This document shows, piece after piece, positions 30,701-40,498 of a DNA stretch of 64,000 bases. The notes under the pieces are model-generated. The model saw only the letters and a list, made by a program, of their open reading frames with translations, was not told where the DNA came from and ran no database searches. Numbering within the stretch: position 1 is the first letter of the stretch; each line of letters begins with the position of its first letter. Position numbers and translations under genes: made by a program. The stretch is from JABDII01 sp963815325 (GTDB taxonomy: Bacteria > Gemmatimonadota > Gemmatimonadetes > Gemmatimonadales > GWC2-71-9). Location of the stretch: positions 248,001-312,000 of the forward strand of contig CAWFGG010000005.1 of assembly GCA_963815325.1 (NCBI GenBank), read 5' to 3'.

Positions 30701-31662
30701 CAGCCGGCGAACCGGTCGAACTCGCCGTCGTAGGTGGTGCCCAACGCGAACGGGAGGATGACCCCCGCCCAGTTGGTGCCCGCCGAGGCGACGTCCATGT
30801 CCGTGCCGAACGCGGCGAACAACGGATCGACCGTGTACCCGCCGGTGGGCAAGGTGATTCCGCCCGCGGCATTGTTGCGCGAGTGGAATTCCTGAGCGCT
30901 TTCCACCAGGATGTCGACCATCGAGGGCCGGATGCCCTGGGCCTCGTAGTCGCTCCGGTTGAGCGAGCTCACGTTATAGAAGGTGTAGACGTAGTAGAGC
31001 AGGTCTTCGTTCCCGGAGGGGAAGTTCCAGCCCAGCCCCCGGGTCTCGACGACCACGCCCAGCGGGTGCGGCCGCCCGGCGGAGAATGACGGATCGCCGT
31101 CCCAGGACATGAACCAGATGTCGCCCTGCGAGGCCGAGACCCGGCCCTGGAGCAGACTCTGGAACACGTCCGCCTGCGGGTCGGGCGCCGACGGCACCCG
31201 GGCCGCGTGGTTCGGGTCGGCGTTCACCTCCGCGAAGTCGGCGGGGTTGTTCAAGTTGTAGATCGGCCGGACCTCGAGGCCGTGCTGGGTGGTGCCCTTC
31301 GGATCGAAGAAGAACGCACCCGTGGTGTCGCCGGCCCAGGGGCCGCCGTCGGCGCCGATGATCCCGGCCAGCTGGAGGCCCGTATTGAAGACGTACTGGT
31401 CGGCCGTCCCCTTGGGCCAGAACCCGCCGCCGATGGTCGACGAGTTGGTCGAGTCAACGCAGATCTGCCCGTCGCTGCTCAGACCGCAGTAGATCCGGTT
31501 GATGGTCATCGCGCCCAGGCTCCGCGCGAACAGGCGGAACCCCCGCTTGGCGTTAGCTCCCGGCTCCGGCACCGCCGACGCCGTGGTCGGCGCTACCGCC
31601 GCCAGCACGAACGCCAGGAGTGTGGCCAGCAGGGCGCTGCGCGAACGAAATGTTGAATGCAT
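27717..31662 (-). pseudogene. Large secreted protein with a sorting-type/FlgD-Ig C-terminal domain, split by frameshifts
   Basis: One protein of about 1,300 residues lies in successive frames. It opens with signal peptide MHSTFRSRSALLATLLAFVL...TASA (AGAGGA site upstream) and a 500-residue extracellular part (DLLYYVYTFYNVSSLNRSDY). Fibronectin-like pieces follow (FFLVPNDNQVTVLWRPTASE; VEGYRVYRGRVDAPNELQL; YVDNAVRSNFRYFYSVTAFD). The end is KAIIRIYSSSGVLVALLEHN, WNVRNRNNQVVASGVYFYHI and RMTVVNFAQ. That last domain matches the FlgD-Ig/type IX type A sorting-domain pattern. Frame changes near 30180, 29920, 29600, 29330, 28870 and 28390 are probably consensus errors. It lies between a TonB receptor and PorV/PorQ. 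Confidence 0.68.
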
Positions 31663-31753
31663 GGCGTCCTCTCTCAAATGAAACATGTACGACGGCACGG
31701 CGGGTGACCTCCGGAGACTGCGCTCCAGAGGCCGCCCGACCTGCCGCCATCCC

Positions 31754-34700
31754 TTAGAAGTTCAGTTCAAAGCCCAACCGGAGACGACGCGGCGTCCCGG
31801 TGAAAGGTGCAGAGTCCGCCGTTGCCGCCAGACAAGTAGGCGCATCCGACGCAGCGCGCTGTTCGGCCAACGTGAAGACCCCGTCGCCGTTTCCGTAGCG
31901 CTGCTCGGCACGGATGATGTAGATGCAGTTCGGCGCGTTCGGCTCGCCGCCCTGGTTGGTCCAGTTGCCGCACATGCCGGTCTGATTGGGCGTCCCGGTG
32001 CCGAACGACATGTCCATCAGCCCGGACGCATCGTCGTACACGCCGTTCCTGATCGCTTCGTTCGCCCACTGCGAGCTGTCCACTCTCCAGACCCGCTCCT
32101 CGTTCTGCCGCACTGCGCACGTCGTTGGTGGCGGCAAACACCTGGGTGATGTTCTCCAGGTTGAGGATGTTCCGGGCATCCGCGTACAGCGTCACGTCGA
32201 CACCGCGGAGCTGGAAGCCCTTGGTGAGCCGGAGGTCGAACTGCTTGAAGCGTCGGCAACCGGGCGCCGTTCTGGTCGCCCTCGAACTCCCGCGAGCAGA
32301 CCGCACCCGAGAGGACGGCTTCGTTGCCGCTCTCCGGCGGGCAGCGGGTGAAGGCCGTGCCGCTGGCCAGCCGGAACGTCGCGAACAGGCCGACGTTCTT
32401 CAGGATCGCCGCCGATGGCCGTGCCTTCCTTCCAATCGTTCGGGAAGGTCAGCGCGAACGACCCGGCCAGGTTGTGCGGCCGGCTCGAGTTGAGCGGCAG
32501 AATCGCCTGCGGCGGCGGCTGGTTGCCGCCGGTCACCTGCTGCACGATCCGCGAACCGAAGTTGATGTAGGTCCGCGGGTCGCTGCCGGTGGCCTTCGCA
32601 TCCTGGAAGGTGTACGCCACCGAGCCGTTGAACATGTTCCCGAACCGCCGGTCGAGCCGGAGGTCGATGCCCTTGGTGTTGCCGAAGTCGGCGTTGGTCA
32701 TCAAGCGGATGTCCTGCGTGATGTTCTTGGCCGGGTCCGTCAGCCGGACCAGCCGGCCCGCGGCGTTCGAGATGTTGTCCTTGTTGTACGCCGCGATGTC
32801 CAGCACCATGTCGTCGTTGAACGAGTGACGGATGCCGAACTCGAACGTGATGGTCCGGCCGAAGTCGAGGTCGGCGCCATACACGTGGTTGGTGTTGGTG
32901 ATCGCGAGATCGGTGTTGGTCCCGCCCAGGATCAGACCGAAGTCCGGCGTCTGCACCTGGTGAGCGTACGACAGCCGGAAGTTGGTCCGCTCGGTCACCG
33001 GGAAGGCGACCTGGATGTGCGGGCTCAGGTAGTTGTGGCTCTCGTCCTTCCGGAAGATGGTCAGCTCACGCCCGTCGGACGCGGTGCCCTGATAGGTGCT
33101 GGTCCGCGGGAAGTAGACATACTCGTTGAAGGTCTCGCTGTTCGGATCCAAATCCAGCAGATACGGCCGCTCGGCCTTGCTGTCGTAGTAGTCGTACCGC
33201 AGCCCGCCGACGAGCACCACGTCGCCCAGGTCCAGACGATCCTCGATGAAGGCGTTCCACCGGACCGGCTCCCCGTTGAACACTTCGGAGAAGGCCTGGC
33301 TAGTCAGCTTGTGCGAGTAGACGAACATGTCGTACTTGGTGTACTCGCCGCCGAGCTTGATCCGGTTGTAGCGGTCGAGCTGCCAGTCGAGGTTGGCCTT
33401 CGCCGATGTAGCGGTCTTCCTTGAACATCTGGAGCCGGCCGTTCGGGCCGCCGCCTTCGGAGACGCCCAGGCGCCCCTCGGCGTTGTTCCGGTAGTTGTC
33501 GATCTCGTTGTACTGGTCGCGCTCCTCGAGATTGAACGGACTCCGCCGCGAACCGATGGTGTTGTCGCGGTAGTTCTCGATCAGCTGGTCGTTGAGCGGG
33601 AAGTTGTCGAAATCGAACAGGAACTCGTACGGCTTGATGTAGAACCCGCCGAACGGCTGATAGCTGGCCGCGCTCAGCCTCGCGGGTGAGCGGCGAGAAG
33701 ATCTGCCGGTCCGTCTGATACGAGCCGAAGACCTCGAGCGCCAAGGCCCGCTCGGCCGACTTGGACAGGTTCTGGGTCCAGTTGACCGTCAGGTTCCGGT
33801 TCCAGTTCCGCGTCGCGAAGGCGTCGGCGGGATTGGACTGGTCGAAGTCGTTCCGGTTCTGGTCTTGCGTCGCCAGCCCGTCACCGAGATCCGCGAACCG
33901 CCGGCGAAGCTGTAGTTGAGCTTACCGCTCAGCTTCTAGTTGGTCGCCCCGGTGCCCGGCCGCCGGATGCCCTTGGCATCGTAGCCGTAGTTGCTGGCGA
34001 TGCCCGCATTGGTGCTGTTGGCAAAGTCATCGCCCTTGCCGGTGTAGACCGCGTACCGCTCGACATCCACGAACGTGGTGTCGGCGCCAGCCGAGGTGCT
34101 CGACGGCACCGCCACGGTGGTGTCGACCCCGGCCCGGACGAAGATCGGGAACTGGTCGCGATCCATCCCACCGGTGAATGACCGATGCCCTTCGAGTTGG
34201 CCCCCAAGAAGAAGGTCAGCCCACCCGCGATCGGACCGGCCGAGGTGCCGGTGACGAAGTTCTGGCCGGGCATCGTGCAGCCGAACATCTCGTCGGTATC
34301 GTACCCGAGCGAGCCGGTGAAGGCCGGCCCACCGGTCCGGGTCGAGATCGAGATGACGCCGGACTGGGCGTTGCCGAACTCGGCCGAGGACGAGCCGGTG
34401 GTGATCGAGGCCTCCTCGAAGGCGTTGGTGGCCACGAGGCCGGTCCCGGCGTTACCGCTGCCCATGCACGAAACCGGTGCCGCGGTTGCCGGCCGTGGTC
34501 GGCACGCCGTCGATGTAGATGGCGGCCTCGTCGTCCCGGCCGCCGCGGATCGACAGCGTCCCGCCGCCCTGGCTCGCCACCACGCCGGCTTGAAGCGCCA
34601 GCGCGTTCTGGATGCGGTCCACCGGCAGTTTGTCGCCGAAGTCGCCGCCGAGACGCTGCTTGGTGGTGACCTCGTCACGCGGCACCAGCGGTTGCGTCGC

Positions 34701-35084
34701 CGCCGTCACCGTCAACTCCTCGACCTGGAACGGTGTCGCCTCCAGCACGATGTCCTGGGTAACCGTCTGGCCGCCCAGGACTCGCAAGGTGGTCACCTGG
34801 GTCGACTTGTAGCCGATGAAGCCGGCCTGCAAGGTGTACGTGCTCGCGGGAACGTTGTTGATGAAGTAGTAGCCTTGAGGCGTTGTCTGGGCTTGGAACG
34901 TCGTGCCCACGATAAATACCTGCGCATTCGCGATAGGTGCGCCTGCCTGATCTCGCACCCTGCCTTCGAGTTTCCCAGTCGTGCCCTGCGCCAGGAGGGT
35001 CGAGGCCCCCAGCAGGGTCAGGACTGTCACGAGCGCGCTCGCGCGGGCCCGTCGGACGAAGGCGCTCACACAACGTTGGGTCAT
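31754..35084 (-). pseudogene. TonB-dependent receptor with carboxypeptidase-regulatory N-domain, split by frameshifts
   Basis: About 1,110 residues in several frames. The signal peptide ends STLLA before QGTTG. A CarboxypepD_reg-like domain follows (VRDQAGAPIANAQVFIVGTT, about 35-120), then a plug (RIQNALALQAGVVASQGGGT; LSIRGGRDDEAAIYIDGVPT) and a barrel ending LRLGFELNF. Frame changes occur near 34470, 34180, 33690, 33410, 32420, 32280 and 32130, and an in-frame TAG interrupts the barrel at 33936. The start has a strong TAGGAGG site. Being first of the run to 23309 and next to the sorting-domain protein, it may feed the same surface machinery. Substrate unknown. Confidence 0.75.
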
Positions 35085-35289
35085 GGAAACGTCCTCCTAC
35101 AAAGTGAAACGCGACAATCCACCTAAGAGCTTAACGAAGCCAAACGCGTGCATCACCCTTCCGACGCGTGCCGTCTTGGGGATGCGACTGCGCTGCCCAG
35201 CGAAAACTGCGTGTGCTAGTAGAGAGCTCTAAACAACTCGTTTTTCGTATTCCTCGGAAACGCCGACCGCGGCCCGACCGACGCAGGCA

Positions 35290-35317
35290 ATATTACGCGC
35301 GCCTTGGCCGCTGTCAA
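35290..35317 (-). promoter_or_regulatory. Strong sigma-70-type promoter of the second TonB receptor run
   Basis: On the minus strand, perfect TTGACA (35312-35317), a 16-base spacer and TAATAT (35290-35295) precede the receptor gene. Transcription would begin near 35283, giving an untranslated leader of about 200 nucleotides. This likely drives the run from 35084 to 23309. Confidence 0.7.
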
Positions 35318-35324
35318 GGAACCG

Positions 35325-36642
35325 TCACGGAACTGTAACCAGTTGAAACGATTCAACATGAACCCGCGACCGCTCGATTCCCGACCGGTTCGGCCACCAG
35401 CCTGGGACTGGGCGGACGCGCCAGTATAACCCGAGACTCGAGGGCTTGGTAAGCCCCTCAGGGCGCCGGGTTATGAGCTCCACCTGGGGCCTGGCCGGAG
35501 TCACGACCGGGCCCGTAAGTGCCCAGTACATATTGATTTCGCTCCGCATGCCGACGTCGCCAGGCAGGTAGATTCCCGGTTCGATCGAAAAGCCCACCCC
35601 CGGCATGAGAAGGCGGTCGTCCAGCGTTTCGTAGCTGTCCAGGTGGGGACCTGATCCGTGGAGCTCCCGGTCGATCGAGTGGCCGGTCCGGTGGACGAAG
35701 GCCTCGCCGAAGCCCGCCGCCTCGATGACGGCGCGAGCGGCCTGGTCCACCTGGTAGCCGGCCAGCGGCCGGCCCGCTGCCGCCGCGTTCATCACGGCCG
35801 CGATGCCCTGATCTCGGGCCTCCCGCACCGTGTTCCAGATTCCGCTTGATCCGCTCCGGCGGACTGGCCCCCGCGTAGCCCATCCAGGTCTGGTCGGCGG
35901 ACACGGCGCTCTTGCTCCGGCCGCCCCAGAGGTCGAGCAGCACCACGTCGCCGCTCCCGGAGGGTCGCGATCTTCCCCGCGACGGGCTCGTGGAGCAGGG
36001 ATTGGCGCCGTTGGCCCCGAAGCCGACGATCGGTAGGGTGTCGAGCTCGAGTCCCCCCGCCTCCATGGCCCGGATGACCTCCGCCTGCATGGCCGACTCG
36101 GTCAGCCCTTCATTAATAGAGGAAATCGCTCTTCTGATCGCATCCTGCGCAACCCGGGCCAGTACCTCCGCGGCGAAGGTGTGGTCCTCGACCTCCGATG
36201 GCTGCCAGCGGGCGGCGAACCGGGTCACCAGCGGGGCCGACGAGACCACGGTCCCTCCCAGCTTGGTGATCAGTTGAACCACGCCGTGGGGGACCCGGTC
36301 CAGATAGGGAACGGCGTCCTCGGTGCTCACCTCCATCGCGATGGTGCGCCCCGCCACCAGCGGCTCGAGTGCCCGGTGCAGCTCTTCCCAGCGGGCATAG
36401 GGCACGACCTTGCCCGGAAATCCCGCCACCGGTTGAAGCTCGATCTTATGGGCCACCGCCACGAACTCCCCGGCGGCCGGCAGCAACACGAACAGCCGCC
36501 GTGTCGCCATGCCGCCGGATATCCCCAGCACTCGGTTGGTGACGGGATTGATGCCGTGGAAATCGAAAAGGAGCCAGGCGTCGGCGCCGATCTCCCGCAG
36601 CGTGTCGGCCAACTCGGCCCGGTCGAGCGTAACTGGACTCAT
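35325..36642 (-). CDS. M24-family metallopeptidase (Xaa-Pro aminopeptidase-like), frameshifted
   Basis: About 390-400 residues. The creatinase-like N-domain (MSPVTLDRAELADTLREIGA) is followed by the pita-bread catalytic domain. All five metal ligands can be placed: Asp in LLDLWGG, Asp in SADQTWMGYAG, His in HRTGHSIDREL, Glu in GFSIEPGIYLP and Glu in MRSEINMYW. Members remove an N-terminal residue preceding proline or act on dipeptides. Frames change near 35830, and a short compensated shift lies near 35960-35990. The exact stop is uncertain: one frame ends at 35458, the other at 35325 after 44 unconserved residues. The ATG overlaps the V4R gene stop (ATGA). Confidence 0.82.
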
Positions 36643-37251
36643 GTGGTTTCCTCAGCCGCAAGGCTCCGCCAGCGACACGCCGGGTCGCCACGGCCGCAGC
36701 AGTGGTCGTGGACCAAGGCCCCCTCAAACCCGGTGAGGAACCTCAGCAATTCGTGCAGCGCCGCACCGTAGAAGGTGCAGGCACGTCCTCCGAAGCCGAC
36801 GGCCGGGGACGTGTCGGCCACCATTTCCGCCTCCGCTCGGCCGGCGCCGATGGTGAGCCGGGCGCCGAAGATGCGCCGCGAGAGTTTGGCGGCTCCTCGC
36901 GAGCCGAGCCAAGCCCTGACCGCCCGCGGGGTGGCCCGGCTGAGCACCCGGAAGGGCAGGCCGGCCGAGCGAGCGGCGTGCCGCGCGGCCCGCCGGCCGG
37001 CGTCGGCCAGCACCAGGTCGGCGTTCTCGGCCCGCCGGTCCACCAGCCGGAACACCGACGCCACCTCCTCGAACGGCACCCGCGCATCCCGGCGCGCCAG
37101 CCCTTGGTACCGCTCGATCTGGCTGGCGACCGTGGAGCTCAAACCCAGCCGCTGCGTGCGGGTCTCGTGGTTCGCCGCATCGACACCGTCTGCCACCGGA
37201 CGGTCGAGACTGGCGCATGGCCTCGAGCAGGCTGAGCGGGAAACACGGCAT
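36639..37251 (-). CDS. V4R (4-vinyl reductase) domain protein, one frameshift
   Basis: About 203 residues. The N-terminus MPCFPLSLLEAMRQSRP is in one frame; the remainder (RLGLSSTVASQIERYQGLAR onward) is in another, with the break near 37190. The C-terminal third has the V4R pattern: GGRACTFYGAALHELLRFLT, then HDHCCGRGDPACRW, the conserved Cys-containing GDPxC end. V4R domains are small-molecule-binding sensors or, in BchJ, act in bacteriochlorophyll synthesis. There are no other pigment genes here, so a ligand-sensing role is more likely. It is coupled to the M24 peptidase and divergent from an ECF sigma factor. Confidence 0.6.
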
Positions 37252-37377
37252 GCGCCGAATGGTTGGCAAACGACCGGCCGAGTGGTCACAGGTGCAGAAC
37301 TTAGCGCTGCCCGGGCCGGCCGGGCCAGGCCGCACGACGCTCTGCGGTGCGCGCGCTCCAAGGGGGACATTCCACGC

Positions 37378-37950
37378 ATGACTCCGCCCGCCGAACTCAC
37401 CGCCTCCTTCGAGGCCGAGGTCGCTTCCTCACCTCGACACGCTGTACCGGGTGGCGCTGCGGTTGGCGGGCGACCACCATCGGGCGGAGGACCTGGTGCA
37501 GGACACGATGCTGAAGGCCTTCCGCGCCTGGCACAGCTACCGCCAGGGAACCAACGCGCGCGCCTGGCTGTTGACGATATTGCGAAACACGTTCATCAAC
37601 GAGTACCGCAAAGCAAGCCCGGGCAGCCCACGCCGGTCGACTTCGAGGCCGCCGACCCCATGGCCATCTACCGGGCGGTCGCGGGGACCGACCCCGAAGG
37701 CAGCTTCTTCTCCCACATCATCGACGACCAGGTGTGGGCCGCCATCGACGCGCTCCCCGAGGAATTCGGGGAGGTGGTTGTCTTGAGCGACGTGGAGGAG
37801 CTGCCGTATGGGGAAATCGCCGGCCTGCTGGGTATACCGGTTGGAACAGTGAAATCGCGACTCCATCGCGCGAGGCGCGTGCTGCAACAGGCGCTCTACC
37901 AGCACGCCGTCGAGATGGATACATCCCCGGCGCCCGGGAGGATGCGCGAC
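37378..37950 (+). CDS. ECF-type RNA polymerase sigma factor, frameshifted
   Basis: About 185 residues. Region 2 is visible as RLAGDHHRAEDLVQDTMLKA followed by LLTILRNTFINEYRK. Region 4 is VWAAIDALPEEFGEVVVLSD and LPYGEIAGLLGIPVGTVKSR with LHRARRVLQQAL. These are typical of extracytoplasmic-function sigma factors. Frames change near 37428 (one extra C would join EVASS to LDTLYRVALRL) and near 37612. The C-terminus is uncertain because the frame runs on past the anti-sigma start. The next gene is a zinc-binding anti-sigma factor, so the pair forms a typical regulated switch. Start ATG at 37378; the stop was not resolved. Confidence 0.8.
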
Positions 37951-37957
37951 GCCGGAT

Positions 37958-38200
37958 ATGGATTGCCGAAGCGCGGCGGAGGTGCTCCACGAATATCTCC
38001 GCCACGAATCGACACCCGAGATCGCAGAGCAGGTCCGGGCGCATATCGAGAAGTGCCGACACTGTCTCGATTCCGTGCACTTCGAGCAGAATTACTTGGC
38101 CCTGTTGGAAGCGAAGGCCAAGGCGCAGTGCTGCCCGGACCAGGTCCGCGAGCGCATCCTCGCCACCCTCCGGAGCGCGGCCCAGGGCGGGGAACCGTAG
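37958..38200 (+). CDS. Zinc-binding anti-sigma factor (ZAS/zf-HC2 type)
   Basis: 80-residue cytoplasmic protein beginning MDCRSAAEVLHEYLRHE. It has the anti-sigma zinc motif HIEKCRHC (H-x3-C-x2-C) near residues 29-36. A second Cys pair (QCCPDQV) lies near 58. It has no transmembrane segment, so it belongs to the soluble RsrA-like class that can be released by redox change, not to the membrane-spanning class. It follows the ECF sigma gene directly, its likely partner. Confidence 0.8.
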   Translation: MDCRSAAEVLHEYLRHESTPEIAEQVRAHIEKCRHCLDSVHFEQNYLALLEAKAKAQCCPDQVRERILATLRSAAQGGEP

Positions 38201-38282
38201 CACCTGGACTTGGATCCTGCGGTCCTCGTCCGAGCGAGCGGACCATCCATCAGTGCGGTATGCCTACCATTGTCGAGAAGGG

Positions 38283-38777
38283 ATGGCGGTGGTTTTCAAA
38301 CGACTTGGTCAGTTTCTGCGCCATCGGCATCGCAGCCTCCGTCGGCTGGGCGGTGTGGCTTTGGTGAGCCTGTCACTGCTCGCGCTTCTGGGCTGTGGCG
38401 CACACGACCGCGTCCCCACCGGCCCAGGTACCGCCTCGCCCACGCCGGGCGGACGCGGAACCCGCACCGGCGACACTCAGCTCCTGATCGGCACCTGGGA
38501 AAACATCCAGCTCATCGCCGTTGTGGGTGACATCATCCGGGTCACCACCACCTGGGAGTTCCGGGCTGATGCAACGTGCCGCCACACCACCGTCCGATTG
38601 TCCCTCGCCGAGGGCGTGCCCCTCACCCAAGTTCGCGACTGCCGCTACCAAGTGCCGGGATCCGTGGTTCGCGTGACGCATGACGGCGCGCCCGAGAGTA
38701 TCGACTTCGACTTCTCGCTCGCCAACTTCTCCCCCGATCGGCTCGGTCGGCGGCTTCGAGTTCGAGCGGCTTCATGA
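38283..38777 (+). CDS. Small lipoprotein, lipocalin-like
   Basis: 164 residues. Signal sequence with lipobox SLSLLALLGC, then a Pro/Thr/Gly linker (GPGTASPTPGGRGTRTG). A beta-rich domain (QLLIGTWENIQLIAVVGDII; TTTWEFRADATCRHTTVRL) with two cysteines follows. The WEFRADG-like strand pattern resembles small lipocalin-like proteins that monitor stress in Gemmatimonadota, but no function is established. The last residues may be altered by an indel: the next frame reads VGGFEFERL, a more natural end. It follows the sigma/anti-sigma pair. Confidence 0.55.
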   Translation: MAVVFKRLGQFLRHRHRSLRRLGGVALVSLSLLALLGCGAHDRVPTGPGTASPTPGGRGTRTGDTQLLIGTWENIQLIAVVGDIIRVTTTWEFRADATCRHTTVRLSLAEGVPLTQVRDCRYQVPGSVVRVTHDGAPESIDFDFSLANFSPDRLGRRLRVRAAS

Positions 38778-38796
38778 TCGGCCGACCCAATCCACC

Positions 38797-40001
38797 ATGT
38801 CGCGCGCGCCTCTCAAAGTTGACGTGCTCGTGGTTGGCGCGGGCCCGCGGGTCGGCCGACGGCCACGTGGCTGGCCGAAGCCGGGCGGCGCGTCGTGCTC
38901 ATCGACCGGGCGCGGTTCCCGCGTGACAAGCCCTGTGCCGAGTACATGAGTCCGGAAACGCGGCGGGGGGCTGGATCGCTTGGGAGTGTTAGGCGAACTC
39001 GAAGCCGCGGGTGGACGCCCGGTTCACGGCACGACCGGGTGGGCCCGTACGGGCGCGATTGAGCGGCGTTCGCCGAGGCATACCCCCGGCCTTTTCGCAA
39101 CACTGGGCTGCGATCAGCCGCCGCATCTCGGACGACCGCCTGATCCGCGCGCCGCGGCAGCGGGTGCGGCGGTGCACGAGGACACCAGCATGGTCGAGTT
39201 GCTGCACATGGGGACGGCGGTATCGGCGCCATGGTGCGGAAGGCCGGAGGCGAGCCGCAGCGGATCGACGCCCGGCTTACCGTCGGAGCGGACGGGCTCT
39301 GTTCCGTCGTGGCACGACGAATCGGGAAGCGGCGCTTCGGGCGCCGCGTCGCCTTGCCTTCGTAGCCGATGTGGCCGGCGTTCGCGACATGGCCCAGGCG
39401 GCGGAGATGCACGTTGGCCGAGCGGGGTACGCGGCCTCATCGATCGGCGTCGATCTCACCGACGTGGCGCTGGTTCTGCCCCAGCACTGTGCCCGGGCGG
39501 CTGGTGGCCGAGTGCGCGAATTCTTTTTCAGGCGCTCGAGCAGGCTCCCGGCACTCCGGGCGCTCGAGCCGGACCGGCTGGCGCGTGACGTCTTGTCACG
39601 GGGCCGTTCAGCGCCTGCTCGCCGCGCGGGCGGCCGATGGGGCGACGCCGGTGGGCGATGCCGCTGATTTCTTCGATCCGTTCACCGGCGAGGGAATCTG
39701 CGCCGCGCTCCATGGCGCGCGGCTCGCCGTCGAGACGGCACGGAGGCCGACTCGGCCCGGCGTCGCGCAGGCGGCCGACCTCGAGCCCTACACCCGCGCG
39801 CGTGCCGCGGCGTTTCGCGGCAAGTGGGCGATCGAACGACTGATCGGGCATGGTATGGCCGCGCCGCGCCTGTTCGACCGGGCAGTCGCGCGTATCGGCC
39901 GGCGGCCGCCCATGGCGCACACCATGATCGGCGTCACCGGAAACTTCGTACCGCCGCGCGCCGTCCTCGATCCTTGGTACCTCACCCGAATGGTGGTCTA
40001 G
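38797..40001 (+). pseudogene. FAD-dependent oxidoreductase (geranylgeranyl-reductase-like), split by frameshifts
   Basis: About 390 residues in three frames. An N-terminal FAD-binding start (APLKVDVLVVGAGP) is followed by RVVLIDRARFPRDKPC and AEYMSPET, an FAD motif QRIDARLTVGADGL, and GDAADFFDPFTGEGICAALH (second FAD/ribityl motif). It ends VLDPWYLTRMVV. This is the flavin monooxygenase/geranylgeranyl-reductase-like family often found in small polyketide clusters. At least six indels break it, including one in the dinucleotide-binding loop. The stop is three bases before the flavin reductase ATG, so the two are likely co-transcribed. Confidence 0.65.
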
Positions 40002-40004
40002 CTC

Positions 40005-40490
40005 ATGAGCGAGGTCGATCCGTCCCAGTTCCGCCAGCTTCTGGGCCGCTTCCCAACCGGCGTCGCGGTCGTGACGGCAAATGCCGGCGATGGAACGCCG
40101 GCCGGCATGACCGTGAACTCGCTCACGTCGGTGTCGCTGGTGCCACCACTCGTCTCCATCTGCGTGGATACCACCGCCGACATGCACCAGGTGCTGCACC
40201 AGACGGACCACTTCGTACTCAACCTGCTTGCTGCCGACCAGGAAATGATCTCCCGCCGGTTCGCGGGGCAGGACGCGAACCGGTTCGAAGGCATCGGCTA
40301 TCGGCTGAACGAGCACGGCCTGGTCGTGCTCGACGGCGTCATCGCCCATCTCGAGTGCGAGCGTCATGCGACATTCGAGGCCGGCGATCACACCATCTTC
40401 GTCGCGCGGGTCACCGATGGCACGACGGCATCCGGCCGGCCACTGTTGTACTACCGGGGCGGCGACACCGCATTGTCCGACCAGCGATAA
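40005..40490 (+). CDS. Flavin reductase family protein (FMN-binding split barrel)
   Basis: 161-residue NAD(P)H-flavin reductase of the HpaC/ActVB type, intact. FRQLLGRFPTGVAVVTAN and GMTVNSLTSVSLVPPLVSIC are the FMN-binding signature, and HFVLNLLAADQEMISRRFAG and DGVIAHLECERHATFEAGDH complete the fold. Such proteins supply reduced flavin to a partner monooxygenase. The adjacent FAD-dependent oxidoreductase is the natural candidate. It is the only undamaged gene between 38.8 and 45 kb. Confidence 0.85.
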   Translation: MSEVDPSQFRQLLGRFPTGVAVVTANAGDGTPAGMTVNSLTSVSLVPPLVSICVDTTADMHQVLHQTDHFVLNLLAADQEMISRRFAGQDANRFEGIGYRLNEHGLVVLDGVIAHLECERHATFEAGDHTIFVARVTDGTTASGRPLLYYRGGDTALSDQR

Positions 40491-40498
40491 TTGCTCCT

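Noticed and set aside
36639..37251. BchJ-type bacteriochlorophyll gene as evidence of phototrophy
   Set aside because: Only the V4R domain is shared. No bch, crt or puf genes are in the window, so a sensor role is more likely.
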